From NCBI RefSeq assembly GCF_036884655.1, contig NC_088338.1:310001-374000 (forward strand): a stretch of DNA of 64,000 nucleotides, in the 5' to 3' direction. Under the pieces are notes generated by a model, which saw nothing but the letters and a program-made list of their open reading frames with translations, ran no database searches and had not been told where the DNA came from. The DNA is from Musa acuminata AAA Group. Lineage: Eukaryota > Streptophyta > Magnoliopsida > Zingiberales > Musaceae. Shown one piece after another: positions 25,842 through 37,715 of this stretch. Within the stretch, counting starts at the first letter, position 1, and every line of letters starts with the position of its first letter. Made by a program: the position numbers and the translations under genes.

Positions 25842-25929
25842 CTAAGTGAATCAAAGCTCATCGACAAATATAAGTGAATCAAAGCTTTATCGACAAATTA
25901 CAGCTTGGAGAGAGAGAGAGAGAGAGAGA
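25842..25929. repeat. NMT1 leader: 29-bp tandem repeat and (GA)n
   Basis: The word AAGTGAATCAAAGCT with a following ATCGACAAAT is present twice in tandem at about 25842-25900. A pure GA run follows at 25908-25929. On the NMT1 strand this is a CT-rich leader or core promoter, a common arrangement in plant 5' regions. Confidence 0.75.
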
Positions 25930-26668
25930 AGAGGCGAGGAAAGCCAGGCGAGCTGCCTTGTCGCCTGCAACAGTCGGCAGCGGCTTACTCTTGTTATAAT
26001 CGAGATCGGATCGAGTGATATATCAAAGATTATAACGGTTTTCGGATATTATATCGTAGAATACGTTATACATATAATATGACGAAATCTAATTAATACT
26101 AATTGACCCCAAAAAATCGATATATCATGTCAAATATCTCCTCCTTCGCCTTAATCAATGCATGCCTAAAAGAATCAATCAATCAAATTAGTGATCCCGT
26201 GTTAAGTAGCACGGTTTGCCGGCCATGCTAAATGACACCACCATTCCTTGTTGGCATCAGCGTGGGCTTGAGGATCCCAAAGTGAGCCACGATTGCCCTT
26301 TCCCGAATCTTTATCTTCCCAACCCTGCATCCTCTTCCTTCGGTCCGCGTCCCGTTCCCCTTCGTCGCCTCTCGATTGGTGAATTCTCGTCCTCGTATTG
26401 GATCACACAGAAGAATCTGTGTCGTCAGGGGAATCCGCTTGGAGACTGCTGCTTGCTGCATCAGCTTTCTTGGCCTTTTCCAGGAGAAAAATCGGACTTT
26501 TGCCGCTGGGTTCGCTGGGGTTTTCCTCGCAGAGACTGGCAGCTTGTTGTCGGCGCGAAGAGTTAATCTTGAGCTAGGATTGGATGGTCGATACGGTTTC
26601 GCAGCTGGTGGGTTAGGGATGTGACTGTTCGAGCTGCGTGTCTTGATGAGATTGCGGAGTTGAGAGAC
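25930..26668. other. ELF3 leader and NMT1-ELF3 divergent promoter
   Basis: Divergent intergenic stretch. The right part (about 26230-26668) is GC-richer and probably the ELF3 5' UTR. It holds three very short ATG-initiated upstream ORFs, listed separately. Longer open frames here start at non-ATG codons and are not supported. Confidence 0.5.
26584..26663 (+). promoter_or_regulatory. Three tiny uORFs directly upstream of ELF3
   Basis: ATG-to-stop units at 26584-26616 (10 codons plus stop), 26619-26624 (ATGTGA, a start-stop unit) and 26646-26663 (5 codons plus stop). The last ends 5 bases before the main ATG at 26669. They matter only if the mRNA starts upstream of them, which is inferred from the leader-like sequence and not proven. 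Confidence 0.5.
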
Positions 26669-29600
26669 ATGAAAGGGGCGGAGGAGGAGGAGGTCATGGG
26701 GCCTCTGTTTCCGAGGCTCCATGTGAATGATGCAGAGAAAGGGGGGCCGAGGGCGCCGCCGAGAAACAAGATGTCGTTGTATGAGCAGCTTAGTATCCCG
26801 TCTCAGAGGCTCAACTTGGCATCCTCCACCCTATCACTGCCTCCTCACAGCTCCAGCGACTTATCCCCTTCCTTTTCGCCAAGCAAGGTCAGTGCGGTTG
26901 TCACATAGCTTTCCCTTACCGCCAACTTCTAGCATATGGAACTGCTGCTTATGTTGCTGCTATATTGCATCTGATTATTACTTCTTCTTCTTTGAGAAGT
27001 TAACAGGGCTGGACAATTGACTTTGCTTGAACGGACTTCATTACTCATGTCAATCATTTTCCTTTATTGCTACTGTTTTGTTCCCTTGTAGTTGTTTTCC
27101 TCTGCTTCTTCACCTTTGTTTTTGGCATTTTACATAGAAACGATCCACTATCATATGAGATAATGACCAACAATCAATTTTGAGATAATTTGGATGATAC
27201 TGAAGCCACAGAATATCCCATTTACTGCTACATTTCATGTTTAAAAGTGTTGATGAATTCTCACATTGAATCCTGGCTTTCTTCAATAGCATATATGCTT
27301 GACCTCACGAACTGGCTCCAATTGACCATTGTGTCTTCCTGCTTTGAACCTTTAACATGTCAGAGGTATTATTGCATGGTTGCTATGGGTATGGGTATCG
27401 GCTGTCGTTAGTGGCAAGAAGGGTATTGGGGAGCAACCCAATGCACTGATCTCCCTCCAGTATGAGTCTGTAAAGGGTTACCTTCGCATGCAGAGAAGTT
27501 GTTTCCCTGATCTGAACCTTGGTCACCGAGGATGCAAAGGACCAACATTGCTCTTGTACTAAGGCCAACCCTCACTTGGTGTCGAAAGAAATTAAATTTA
27601 TCTCTAGAATTGTCTTCATATTGTGGGAGATATTTTGACCAAAAGGAAAATGATCATCTCAACTTCTGAATATCTCTCTCTAAGAACCTTAAACATCAAC
27701 ATTTGATTTTTTTAACCATGGTTATATTGTGACGGTCATTACATTTGTTATTTCTCTGTCAAGTTAATCACTGCTAACAAGCTTTTGTTGTTCTGTTTTA
27801 GGGATGTGACCATCAAAGGATTATGCTTTCTCCATTGTACATTTCTCCGCAAGTGTCTCTTCATTCAGCAGAGATAGTTAAATCTCGTACACCTGACGAA
27901 ACAAATGATATTGCAACGAGGATGGAATTCAAGAGAAAATTTATGAAGCAAGTAAGTTCTGGAAATTTGTTCAGTACAGGATCAGTTGCTGAATGTAGCC
28001 CACTGAGACCACACAGCCCTAGTGTGAACATTTCTGGTGGGAAGATAATGGTTGATGTGGATGACATGGATGATAATATAGATCATTCGGGAATTCTTGC
28101 ATCCTCGAAAAGAGATACACACATGACTGATCCAGGTAAGTCAACTACCTTAAATTCCCAGCAACTACAGAAGATTCCTTCTGCTAGGATCAATTCTTCA
28201 GTTCAGTTCCCAAAGTCAAACAAGACGCCCTCACAACAAACCATTATTGCTTGCATTAAATCAAAAAATTCTAATAGAATTCATAGTGGAAAATTTCCTA
28301 AAGAAACTTCAACAATTGAAGAGCCCAAAGAAACTTCAATAATCGGAGAACCCAAAGAAGCCAAAGAAAAGTTTTCATCCCATACAACTGGTGAGAGATC
28401 AAACAGTTTGAAAGATTCTTTAGCTAGAGATGATACAATCGGTTTGCATTTAACTGAGAAATCAATGAATGGCGATACAGTATTGTGTCATGGAAAAGGT
28501 GATCAGAGTGGAACTCAACGCTTGAATGATATTGCTGTTATTAATGATGGTGAGGCTATGAAGACCAGAAGTCAATTATGCTCTAAAGCTTTACCCGGAA
28601 AAGGTCATAGAGCTACAGATATTTCTGGGAATTGCCACAAAGAGGACAGTGCAAAGAAAAATGGGTTATTGGAATTTAGAGATTTAGAAAGAAAAGATGA
28701 TGCATCTGAGCCCTTAATGGTGGACACAGTGTCCGGTTTGGTGATATCCCCAGATGATATTGTTGGAGTGATTGGTTCAAAGCATTTTTGGAAAGCCCGA
28801 AGAGCTATTATCAAGTACGTAGTATTTTACTATCACTGTATGCGTATTCTTTAAAATGTATATTCTTTTAATGCACATGAAATGTGATCATCCATATTTT
28901 GCATGCATGCATTCTTGATTGTAATTTGCTTGAGCATGGAGTTTATTATTCATTTCAAACTATTACTGAAATCTTTCTAGATTTCACTAATAAATAAGGG
29001 TGAGTCTGGGTACAACGGTAAGGTTGCTCCTTGGCGACTAGGGAGACCAGAGTTTGAGTCATAAAAATAGTCTCTTTAAATATTTAAAGGTAAGGTTGCA
29101 TACATTAAACCTCTCCAAACCCCGCATTGGCGGGAACTTGGCTATGCCCTTTTTTTAGTAAAATCTAAAAAATATGTTTGTTATTTGGCAGACTTTTTTT
29201 GTTTGAAAATCCTAAAAAATTGTCCCTTATCTTCCCTATGATTGTTGTCTTCTTTTAACTACCAAGTGGCCCAGGTTGTGGCTACAATCATGGCTCGATT
29301 GATATCATGTTGACAATTTAAAGTAGAACAAGCTTATGACAAGCACAGAAAGTATTTTATTTTATTCGAGAATAAAGGAAGGGAAAGAGAGAGCTTGAGA
29401 AAATAATAATTCTAAAAGATAATAGAAAATAAATAATGACTGGCCTCTCATCACACCTTTACACTTGGACAATGAAATTATACCATCGGAAGAAAAAAAC
29501 TGTGGCCTGTCATCAGTTTCTGACATAATGTGTAACAAATAATTTTGTTCATTCATAGGTTCATTGATTAATTGATTTCTCAATTACTACCCCCTTCCCT

Positions 29601-31630
29601 ATTTTAAAATCTCTCAAAGTACAAGAAAACTAGGGATATACAAAAATGAGAAAAGAATAAAAATAAGAAAAATGCACTAAAGTAAATTTATCATTTATTC
29701 TTTTCTTCTTTAGAGAGAATAAATTTTCTACTGCCTTCTTTCTTGTTGTCTGCAGTACTGGCAGTAATGCAACTTTTTGCCAAACCAGAACAGCCTGATT
29801 AGTTCCCTCCTGCTTATCAGAATTGGATTGATATTTCTGCAAGTTTGTCTCGTGAGCACACCTGGTGAATTTCAACTGATCAGTTTTAAACTCATCTAAA
29901 TTGGACCCTAGAAGTCCCATATTATATATTAGTGGTACATCATAAACCAAACATAGTTTTCCCAACGTTGAATAGAACCTATGTGAAATTTTGTTGTCGA
30001 GGTGAAGCTTCTTAATACAATTAATTCTTACATGTAAAAAACTAAGATTTCCATTTGAGCTGCGTAAATGACTCTTTGACTTAAATCACCTGATAGTAGC
30101 AAAAAGAAAAGGGAGGGCTCCCAGTGCACTAAGCTTCTACCAACGAGAGATCATTTTTGCAACTTGAACCTGATCAGCAAGGTTGCAAAGCAGTGGCTTT
30201 ACGGTGATTCTAAGATTTACCCTCTTCCCAATAAAGGAACTCCTGTGGTATATAAGAATGTCAAAGTATGCGTGCCTTAGTCTTACGTACCGTAACTGTC
30301 ATATGTACTCCATCTATAAATATTAGATTGGATATTGCACAGAAATATATGAATAAACTTTTCTTTTATTCAGCAATTCTAGAACTATTTTTAATTTGTT
30401 AGATCAAATTTTGTAATTTTTTCATGATTTTGTGTGCTTCTCTGTGATGATGCATGTTCTTAATTTTTGTACAGTCAGCAAAGGGATTTTGCAATACAAG
30501 TATTTGAGCTTCATAGGGTAATAAAGGTTAGTTTTGGACAGTTACAATATTCATAGATCGTCAGATTAGCTAGAATTACATAGATTCTGAAGTAAATATT
30601 CTAAATGAAACAGGTTCAGAAGTTGATATCTGCATCGCCACATTTGCTTCTTGAAGGCAATCCTTATTTAAGCAAATGTTCAGTAAAACCACCCGATAAG
30701 ACCCTGCCTCAATGTAATACAAATCCTCAGCCTGAGGAATTTAGACCAAAAGATGGTATTCAGAACCCAAAACAGAACAAGGAGCAGCCAGCTGATAACA
30801 TTGCTGGAGTTTCAGCTCTCCCCGCATGTGAGGATGGGTCTAAAGGAGGTCCACATGGTCAAGTTCCAAAAGCAGGGTCCAACTCTGGTATTCCATCACC
30901 GGTGCCAATGGCTCCAGATGACAAGTCAAGACCGTTGTGTTTTCCTCCCCTGGGAAACCAATGGTTAGTTCCTGTAATGTCGCCTTCGGAAGGTCTTGTT
31001 TACAAACCCTATATGGGACCTTGCCCACCAACTGGTGGCTTCATGGCTCCTCTTTATGGAAGAGGCACACCTCTTGGTGCATCTCAAGTGGCAGGAGACT
31101 TCATCAACCCCGCATTTGGTTTTTCGGCGTCTCATCGGCCACCAAACGTGGGTATTTTACCAGGTCCTTCGGCAATTGCACCCCTGTATTATCCCACACC
31201 TTATGGCCTTCAAGCTTGGAACCCAATCATATCTACCTCTGCAGTCAAACAGGTCAGTAATTTAGCTGGTTCACAGCCCAGTGGACAAACCGGTCAGCAT
31301 TCCAGGCGCTCATGTAACATGTCCCCCATTCCTAGGAAGGAAGCATTTCCTGGCCATGCTGGGAAGTTTCAGGTGTCAAAGAAGAGTGAGTTTCAAGGAA
31401 GCACACTGAACATCCCTTCTGAGAAGGCACAACTAGAAGAAAGAGATCAATTTCTTCTATTTCCTACAGCTCCTGGAGTGAGCAGTCTTAATTGCCCAGT
31501 ACAATCCAATGGTACAGATAGCCAGACTCGTGTGATTAAGGTTGTGCCTCATAATTCTAGGTCTGCTACGGAGTCAGCTGCAAGGATTTTCCGGTCAATA
31601 CAAGAAGGGAGGCAACAACATGACTCATGA
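26669..31630 (+). CDS. ELF3: EARLY FLOWERING 3 (ELF3) homologue
   Basis: Scaffold of the evening complex (ELF3-ELF4-LUX) that represses clock and growth genes at night and links the clock to light and flowering. It acts in the nucleus. Exons: 26669-26887, 27802-28814, 30475-30526, 30614-31630, giving 766 residues. Four exons is the usual ELF3 structure. Conserved blocks: N-terminal [20 protein letters not shown] then [16 protein letters not shown]; central [18 protein letters not shown] then [17 protein letters not shown] and [19 protein letters not shown], spanning exons 2-4; [17 protein letters not shown]; and a C-terminal [20 protein letters not shown] with [12 protein letters not shown]. 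The rest is low-complexity, as expected for a disordered scaffold. No polyglutamine tract is present (longest Gln run is two). Exon 2 has a 27-bp in-frame tandem repeat. Intron 2 (28815-30474) holds a SINE. Confidence 0.96.
28297..28350 (+). repeat. 27-bp in-frame tandem repeat in ELF3 exon 2
   Basis: Two adjacent 27-base units encode PKETSTIEE and PKETSIIGE; a partial third unit follows (PKEAKEK). The unit length keeps frame. It lies in a poorly conserved, disordered part of ELF3. Confidence 0.9.
28997..29156 (+). mobile_element. tRNA-derived SINE, Au-like, in ELF3 intron 2
   Basis: The order is that of a plant tRNA-derived SINE: a box A-like stretch (GGGTACAACGGTAAGGTTG, 29008-29026), a box B-like stretch (AGTTTGAGTC at about 29051), a body with GGTAAGGTTGCATACATTA, then ACCCCGCATTGGCGGGAAC and a terminal T-run. 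This resembles the Au SINE family from memory. The box B is mutated (TTTGAG in place of TTCGAG), so the copy is old. No clean target-site duplication was found. Confidence 0.7.
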
Positions 31631-33291
31631 CTTGTGTCCTTTCAAAAGTGAGTTTCAACTTATTCACAGATGGGACTGTGAGCTCACTTTGGAGCTTTTA
31701 GTCAATGATAGAGAGTGAACTTTGGTGCCAAGGTAAGATTACTTTCAACGACTATAGTTCAAGCCATGGAAACGGCATCTTAGCCGATGCTCACTAAATT
31801 CCATATTCTCGAAAGTGTCATACACTAGGCTATTCTTTTATTTGGTGATACAATACACAATTGTCTGGTCTTATATATGGATATGATAATATGAAAGAAA
31901 TCTTTTATGGCTCTTTTGGTATAAATATCAGCTTTAGCAGTAGTTACTGTAAATGTCTCAGAACTACATTTGGATGGATATAAGATTTTGTTGGAGTGTG
32001 CAAATGAGCCACAGTTTTTCAGCTAATGTTTGGTCAAAAATCATTCTAGAACAATGTCCAGTGTGTGCAGGACACTGTAATGAGAATTTCTTGTGCTTCA
32101 GATCCATGGTTAAGTTGAAGGTATGTTCCTTTTGGATTTAGTTGCTTTGAGTTGACAAATTCAATTCCTCAGGGTTTCAAATATCCATTTTTATTCAGGT
32201 TTCATATAAATCTCTGTTACACTCCACAAGTCTAGGAGTACGGAACTTACCATTTGATGCTGCCTTGTGCTATCAGGAATACTTACTAGTCTGTAGTCAG
32301 CTGAAAGCACTGATTCAAGAGGCAACCTTCAAGCTGCATGAGTTTACAGTAGAACTCGAACTCCTAATGGACTATGCATCGGCATCAGGTGCCTTTTAAC
32401 TCCTCAACCTCATCCTATCATCGGCAGCTGAGATCTGCCAGCCTCGCTAAGCCATTGCTGCCAACCGAGAAAGCATTCTGACTCTGCATAACTCTATGGT
32501 TCTCCAGAAGAGAGAGGTGTCGACACCTGTTCACTTCCAGAGAATGGAATTAACCAAGACCAGAGAGCTGTTTCTTCTACAAATTGGCCTTCTTAAATTA
32601 ATCGAGGAGGATGCTACTCCCAGACAGTTGTCTAGGCTGAAACCTGATGTATCTTAATCAAAAAGAAGATGCTTAGTGCTATTGTCTACTATGAAGTGGA
32701 GACTCGTCCTGTTTAAGCTTCTATATAACTGCAACTTTATAATTTCAGTTCTCCAAATGTCAGCAACCATTTTTGTGGCAAGTCTCGACTCAAAAGATAT
32801 GAAGTTTGTCATCATTCAGAAAATATTCTGAAATTTGTCCATTGGATCAGCTGGAAGAAGGAAGGCTATATGTTGATTACAATATAATCTAAACTGAGTC
32901 AAATCTGAAAAAGGAATAAAGCACAGGGATGGAATCTTTTTAGAGATCTTAGATAAGATTTGTTCTGTGACATGTGCCAACTTGCTAAAAAAACTTAAAT
33001 TTATTCACATAAACTCAGGTTGTATTCAGCTCATTCAACTCAAAAAGTGTAAACTATCCAGTGAAAGACATAGCTCAGCTTTTAGGCATAGAACTGTAGA
33101 TTTAAAAGTTTGGAACTTTATGTTTAATTATACACACTTATGCTTCTGAATCCTGATGGAAGGATAGATGTGCTGGATTCCAATTCCACCTTCATCACAT
33201 TCTATATATAGATAGATAGATATCATCCTCTCCATTTTACTTCTCATAGAGGAAGTGGATCACTTGCTGCTTGATATCCTTGGGAGTCATC
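31631..33291. other. ELF3 3' region and lectin promoter, no further gene
   Basis: The left part should hold the ELF3 3' UTR. No family was recognised in the remainder. A short (GATA)n run lies at about 33210-33223, close upstream of the lectin gene. Confidence 0.5.
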
Positions 33292-34263
33292 ATGGTAAGG
33301 GAAGGCTCACTTGCTGCTTTTGTAGTAAAGTTCATGGATTTTGATCAAACATTGGCATTTGCATATTGGTCACCGATCACTGTCACAAATCTCCTCAAGC
33401 ACTAGCTAATTTTTCAGCGTGAATGCTGAATTGTCTTTGATGTGGCAAACGCAGAAGGTGGTTGGATCAAGCAAGACTGTGAAGGTCGGCCCCTGGGGAG
33501 GCCATGGTGGAAGCGGCTGGGATGACGGAATCCACACCGGCATCAGAGAGATAACTCTCGTATACGATCGATGCATCGACTCGATTCGGATCGAGTATGA
33601 CAAGAATGGGAAGCCTTTTCTGGCAGAAAAGCATGGAGGAAATGGTGGCAGCATGACAGCAAAAGTATGCATCTTCTTTTCTAGAATATGATCCTTATTA
33701 GAACAATAGCTGTAAGATAACTTATAATTAGTGTCATGATCCATCCTGATCGGCTTCTTATCTTAGTTAAAATATCTCATGGATTACATGTCCTTAACAC
33801 AAAAATCTAACCATATCCAGTTCTAAATCAGATCCAACAGCATTTATTATAGCTGTAATATACCATTAAGCTTGCAAGTGCTCAACTCATGCAGATTAAA
33901 TTGGAGTATCCAGAAGAATACCTGATGACCGTAAGTGGGCACTACTGCCCTGTAGTGTATGGTGGTTCTCCTGTCATCAGGTCGCTTGCATTCAAGAGCA
34001 ACAAGAGGACTTTTGGGCCTTTTGGTGTGGAGGAAGGAACCCAGTTCACAGTGCCCATGGATGGAGGAATGGTAGTGGGTTTCACCGGAGGATGTGGGTG
34101 GTACCTCGATGCAATCGGCTGGTGCCTCTCACCGATCCGAAGTGTGAAGCTCTGCAACATGGTGCATCAGAAACTCCAGAAGATAGGGACTATGGCATCC
34201 AAAACTTTGGGCAATAAACATGGGAAACATGCCACTGCCAAATCCTGGAAGACGTATGCATGA
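33292..34263 (+). CDS. Jacalin-related lectin, single domain
   Basis: Mannose-type jacalin-related lectin with one beta-prism domain, expected to bind glycans in the cytosol (no signal peptide). Preferred model: exon 1 is just the ATG at 33292-33294 followed by a consensus donor (GTAAGG), then exons 33455-33664 and 33895-34263, giving 193 residues. An alternative start is the in-frame ATG at 33440 if the acceptor at 33454 is not used. Domain marks: VGPWGGHGGSGWDDG near the N-terminus, KHGGNGGS, and the sugar-loop GWYLDAIGWCL. The second loop, which in banana lectin carries another GxxxD motif, reads DRCID here, so the glycine is missing. After the domain there is a basic extension (VKLCNMVHQKLQKIG, then KHGKHATAKSWKTYA) not found in simple one-domain lectins such as BanLec. 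Neighbours give no functional hint. Confidence 0.85.
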
Positions 34264-34727
34264 AGTTTCTTTTCTTTTCTTCTCTTCTGATGAGGTTTCC
34301 TAATTCAGTACTGCTAGTTGTAAGATAATGCATGTCTGAATCCATATCTGTATCTGACTTAAAACCAGAGAGAACTACATATGAATTTACATATGAGTGC
34401 ATTCATATCCTTATTTTGTTCTTCTTTCTCTAAATTCATATCTCTCTAACATTATATTAGCATGAACATGGTTGACAAATAGCCTCAACTTATGCAATCA
34501 ATCTTCGGTTTTGGAAGTCATATTACGATATTGTAGCCCTTCCTACAGATGATAATTATAACTGTAGCGCCCTAAGTTTAGTTCCATGAAAAAAAAATTG
34601 GACTGACTTAAAGGAATTTGATGAGATATTATCATGAATTTGAACTTAAGCTGTTTGGATTAATGGTTCAAATTCATTAACATAGCAACTCATAGGCTTA
34701 TAATGAAAGGAATTCAAATAATAATGT

Positions 34728-34930
34728 GAAGAATTGAGATGTTGTGAAAGAGATAAATTTTAGGTAGCGGCAAATCAATAGAGCAAAATCAAGCAACAAT
34801 GATAAGAGAAGAGAGATTGTTATTGTCGGACAGCGAGAAAAGAGAAGTTTTGCTCAAGGTCAAGGGAGCTCTGATACCATAAAGAATTGAGATGCTGTGA
34901 AAAAGAAATTTTATTTATTGAGGTGATGTG
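34728..34930 (-). mobile_element. LTR-retrotransposon relic with initiator-Met PBS
   Basis: On the minus strand TGGTATCAGAGC (34879-34868) matches the common primer-binding site complementary to tRNA-iMet. The sequence just beyond it (34880-34920) would be the end of the 5' LTR. A diverged copy of about 38 bp of that LTR end (TTGAGATG, T or C, TGTGAAA words) occurs at 34734-34770. No polyprotein remains. The element is short and truncated. Confidence 0.45.
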
Positions 34931-35724
34931 TATTTATATAAGTTTTATAAGTGAGATTTTTCTCCATCAATCACTCAAATCATGCAATCAGATCAGTTAT
35001 TTAAATATGTGATTGATTCTTAAATCATAGATCGATTAAGAATACGAAGAAATGGGGATACGAAGAACATGAAAAATAATTCAAAAAATCCTCTTAAACT
35101 CAAGTTTCATGTATTTAAAAGTCAATATATTGGATCATATATCGTAAAAAATCCAAATGACATCTTATACAAATAAAGTGATAGAAAAATACTAAAAAAA
35201 TCATGTCAATTAAGAGAGGAACTCAAAGACCGAATATAATTGAATTGATAATTACCAGATCCCATAGACAACAAGCTTGCTGAAAGATGGAGAGTAGAGA
35301 AATCTAGCGAAAACACTCACCCATCGATCATACAAATGATCAACCTGAAAAAGAACAGGAAACGAGGTGATATAGAAAAACAATAATAAAAGAATAAAGA
35401 TCTTAATGAATCAAGAGAGAAATTTGCATAAATTGGAACAACGAGAACAAGAGATCTGCTACGGGCTGGGAGTCATCGATAACTCCAACATCGCCTCCTC
35501 CTCCTCATCCTCGTCAACATTACCACCATCATCATCAGTATCAATGTTGATTCAGCCCATTTCGTGGCAGGCTTCATTCATTGATTAATCGATCGATCGT
35601 GGCAGTCTCCAAGGTAGCAAGAAGAGCACATAAGAATTTAGGGTCGAAATGACAATTGTCGAACTCAATCATATAAATAAATCGTTTCAATAAGGCGTAA
35701 AGATAGAAATTATTTAGCCCTATT

Positions 35725-35728
<4 letters not shown>

Positions 35729-35784
<56 letters not shown>
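35729..35784. repeat. (AT)n microsatellite
   Basis: Pure AT dinucleotide run in AT-rich intergenic DNA. Confidence 0.95.
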
Positions 35785-35787
<3 letters not shown>

Positions 35788-37644
35788 TATTTCTTAAATT
35801 CATTATTATTATTAAGAAATATTTGAGATATTTTAGGCACTTTAAATTTTAATATATTTTAAATATAATAACTAATATTAATCATAGTTTGAAAAAATAA
35901 TTTATGTTTAATTTGAAGAACCTTAATATTTGAAGTAGTTATAAGGGCAAATACTCTTTTCAATTTTTAAAATGGGGATATTACTATTAATAACCCTAAT
36001 TTTACTATTTATAACATCATTTTAATTTTTTTTAGTATTTATAAGCTATCATTTTGTAAATGTACGTAAATAGTCTCTTCTTTGTTCTTCTCCTCTTCTT
36101 TCCTTTCTTCGTCCTCAAATGACGACATCGAGGGATCGACATTGAATGGTGCGATGAGCAACGTCGACAAGGGTCGATGGCGACACCAAGTAATAAAGGA
36201 TAGTAAGAAAAGAAAATAAAATAAAATCAGTAATATTAAGACTTTAAATAATAAAATAATATTTTTATTTTTTAAAAATATTATCAATAGTGAAAAAGGG
36301 GAACAGTAAATAGTAAATGTCTTAAAATGGTAGATGTGTAAAAAAATGTAATAAAAGCTAAATTTCAGCCCTTTTTTTACTAGTTTGGACTTTTTGTTCA
36401 GAATTATTCGTGAATCATTTTTAAATTAATTTGTTTACCATTTTATTACTCAGTGGTATCAAAAGAACAGAACCTTCATTGACATTTGAAGAATAAATAT
36501 GAGATTCATTTCAATTTTGTCAGAAATATCAGTTTCAGGAATATACATTTAAAATTACATATTATGATGTTTGGCTATTGCAAGAACAAATATGTAACTA
36601 ATGGCTATTGCTTTAGTTACTGCCTTCGGCTTGATGAAAGAAACGATTGGATCAATTGATACAGACCATATTTCTCTTCCTAAAATGAGACAAATTACAT
36701 ATTATTCAATTACCTTTAGTATTTTAATCCCTATATTTTAAAAAATTATATTGATATCTTTATAATTATGAAAGTAAAACATATACGTTCATTTATCTTA
36801 ACATTATCGGTTTTACCAACGAAAACATGAAAACAAAATGTAAGACGAACAATAACGCCACTAGGGACCGCTTTGTATATTTATCGGTGTCAACGCAATT
36901 GCCAAGCGATGAAAAATTCATCGAACGACGTTGTATTAAATATACATCGATGTCGACGTAGTTGTCAAACAACCTTCAACGATATCATCGTCCACCATCA
37001 CAAACTTAGATGTTAAAATTATTTTTTTATCCTTTTATTTTTATAATTTTATTAACAAAATCAATAGGATAAATGGATATAGATGTTTTTTATTCATAAC
37101 TATAAGAATACCAATATAATGTTTTAAAATATAATGATTAAAATAATAAAGATAACTAATTACATAAGGTATACATAATTAACCCTCCTAAAATATACTT
37201 AAACTTGATAAACTGTATTTTGTATTGTAAATGAAAAAGATACACTAGAAATTATGAACTTGTGAATATGCCAAAAAAAAATTCTAGAATTGATGACTGT
37301 GTATAAATCATTCTCTCATAAAGCATTACAATCACAAAATAAACAAGACCAACCAATTGACAGCCAGGCTTTTCAAATCCCAAATATTATCTAGAGAATC
37401 ATTAAAAAACATAATCAACAAATAGCCATATTATAAGCTGGAGTACATTATAGCATCCGTATTTTTCGATTAACTTTGTCCCATTGAGCAACAGACCCTA
37501 AACTCTTTACCCGTTGCCTCCGCTCTTTCTCAACTCCGTTGCACAATGACGACTCCACAACTATGAAGCCTCCCATCACATTTGTCATTTCTACCTCATG
37601 CCTATCATTCTGAGGCTCCACTCTTCCTTATTGAGCATACTTAT

Positions 37645-37715
37645 TTCCTCCGTCATTCTTTTACTCAGTGAGACAGTTTGCTTTCGCTCCACGGAGTAAA
37701 AGAATGATGAAGGAA
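37645..37715. repeat. Inverted repeat, 22-bp arms, 27-nt spacer
   Basis: Left arm 37645-37666 and right arm 37694-37715 are reverse complements with two mismatches. The inner 14 bp (TCATTCTTTTACTC) match perfectly. It could be a fold-back transposon relic. No coding context. Confidence 0.8.

Noticed and set aside
25240..25854. 204-codon minus-strand open frame over the NMT1 start
   Set aside because: Alternative frame of NMT1; the real frame carries both family signatures.
35406..35588. 60-codon Ser-rich ORF; on the minus strand a DEDEEEEAMLELS stretch
   Set aside because: Neither strand gives a frame with family resemblance or splice support; too short to call.
36451..36470. Second PBS-like word TGGTATCAAAAG on the plus strand
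   Set aside because: Only the first eight bases match the initiator-Met PBS and no LTR end is visible beside it.
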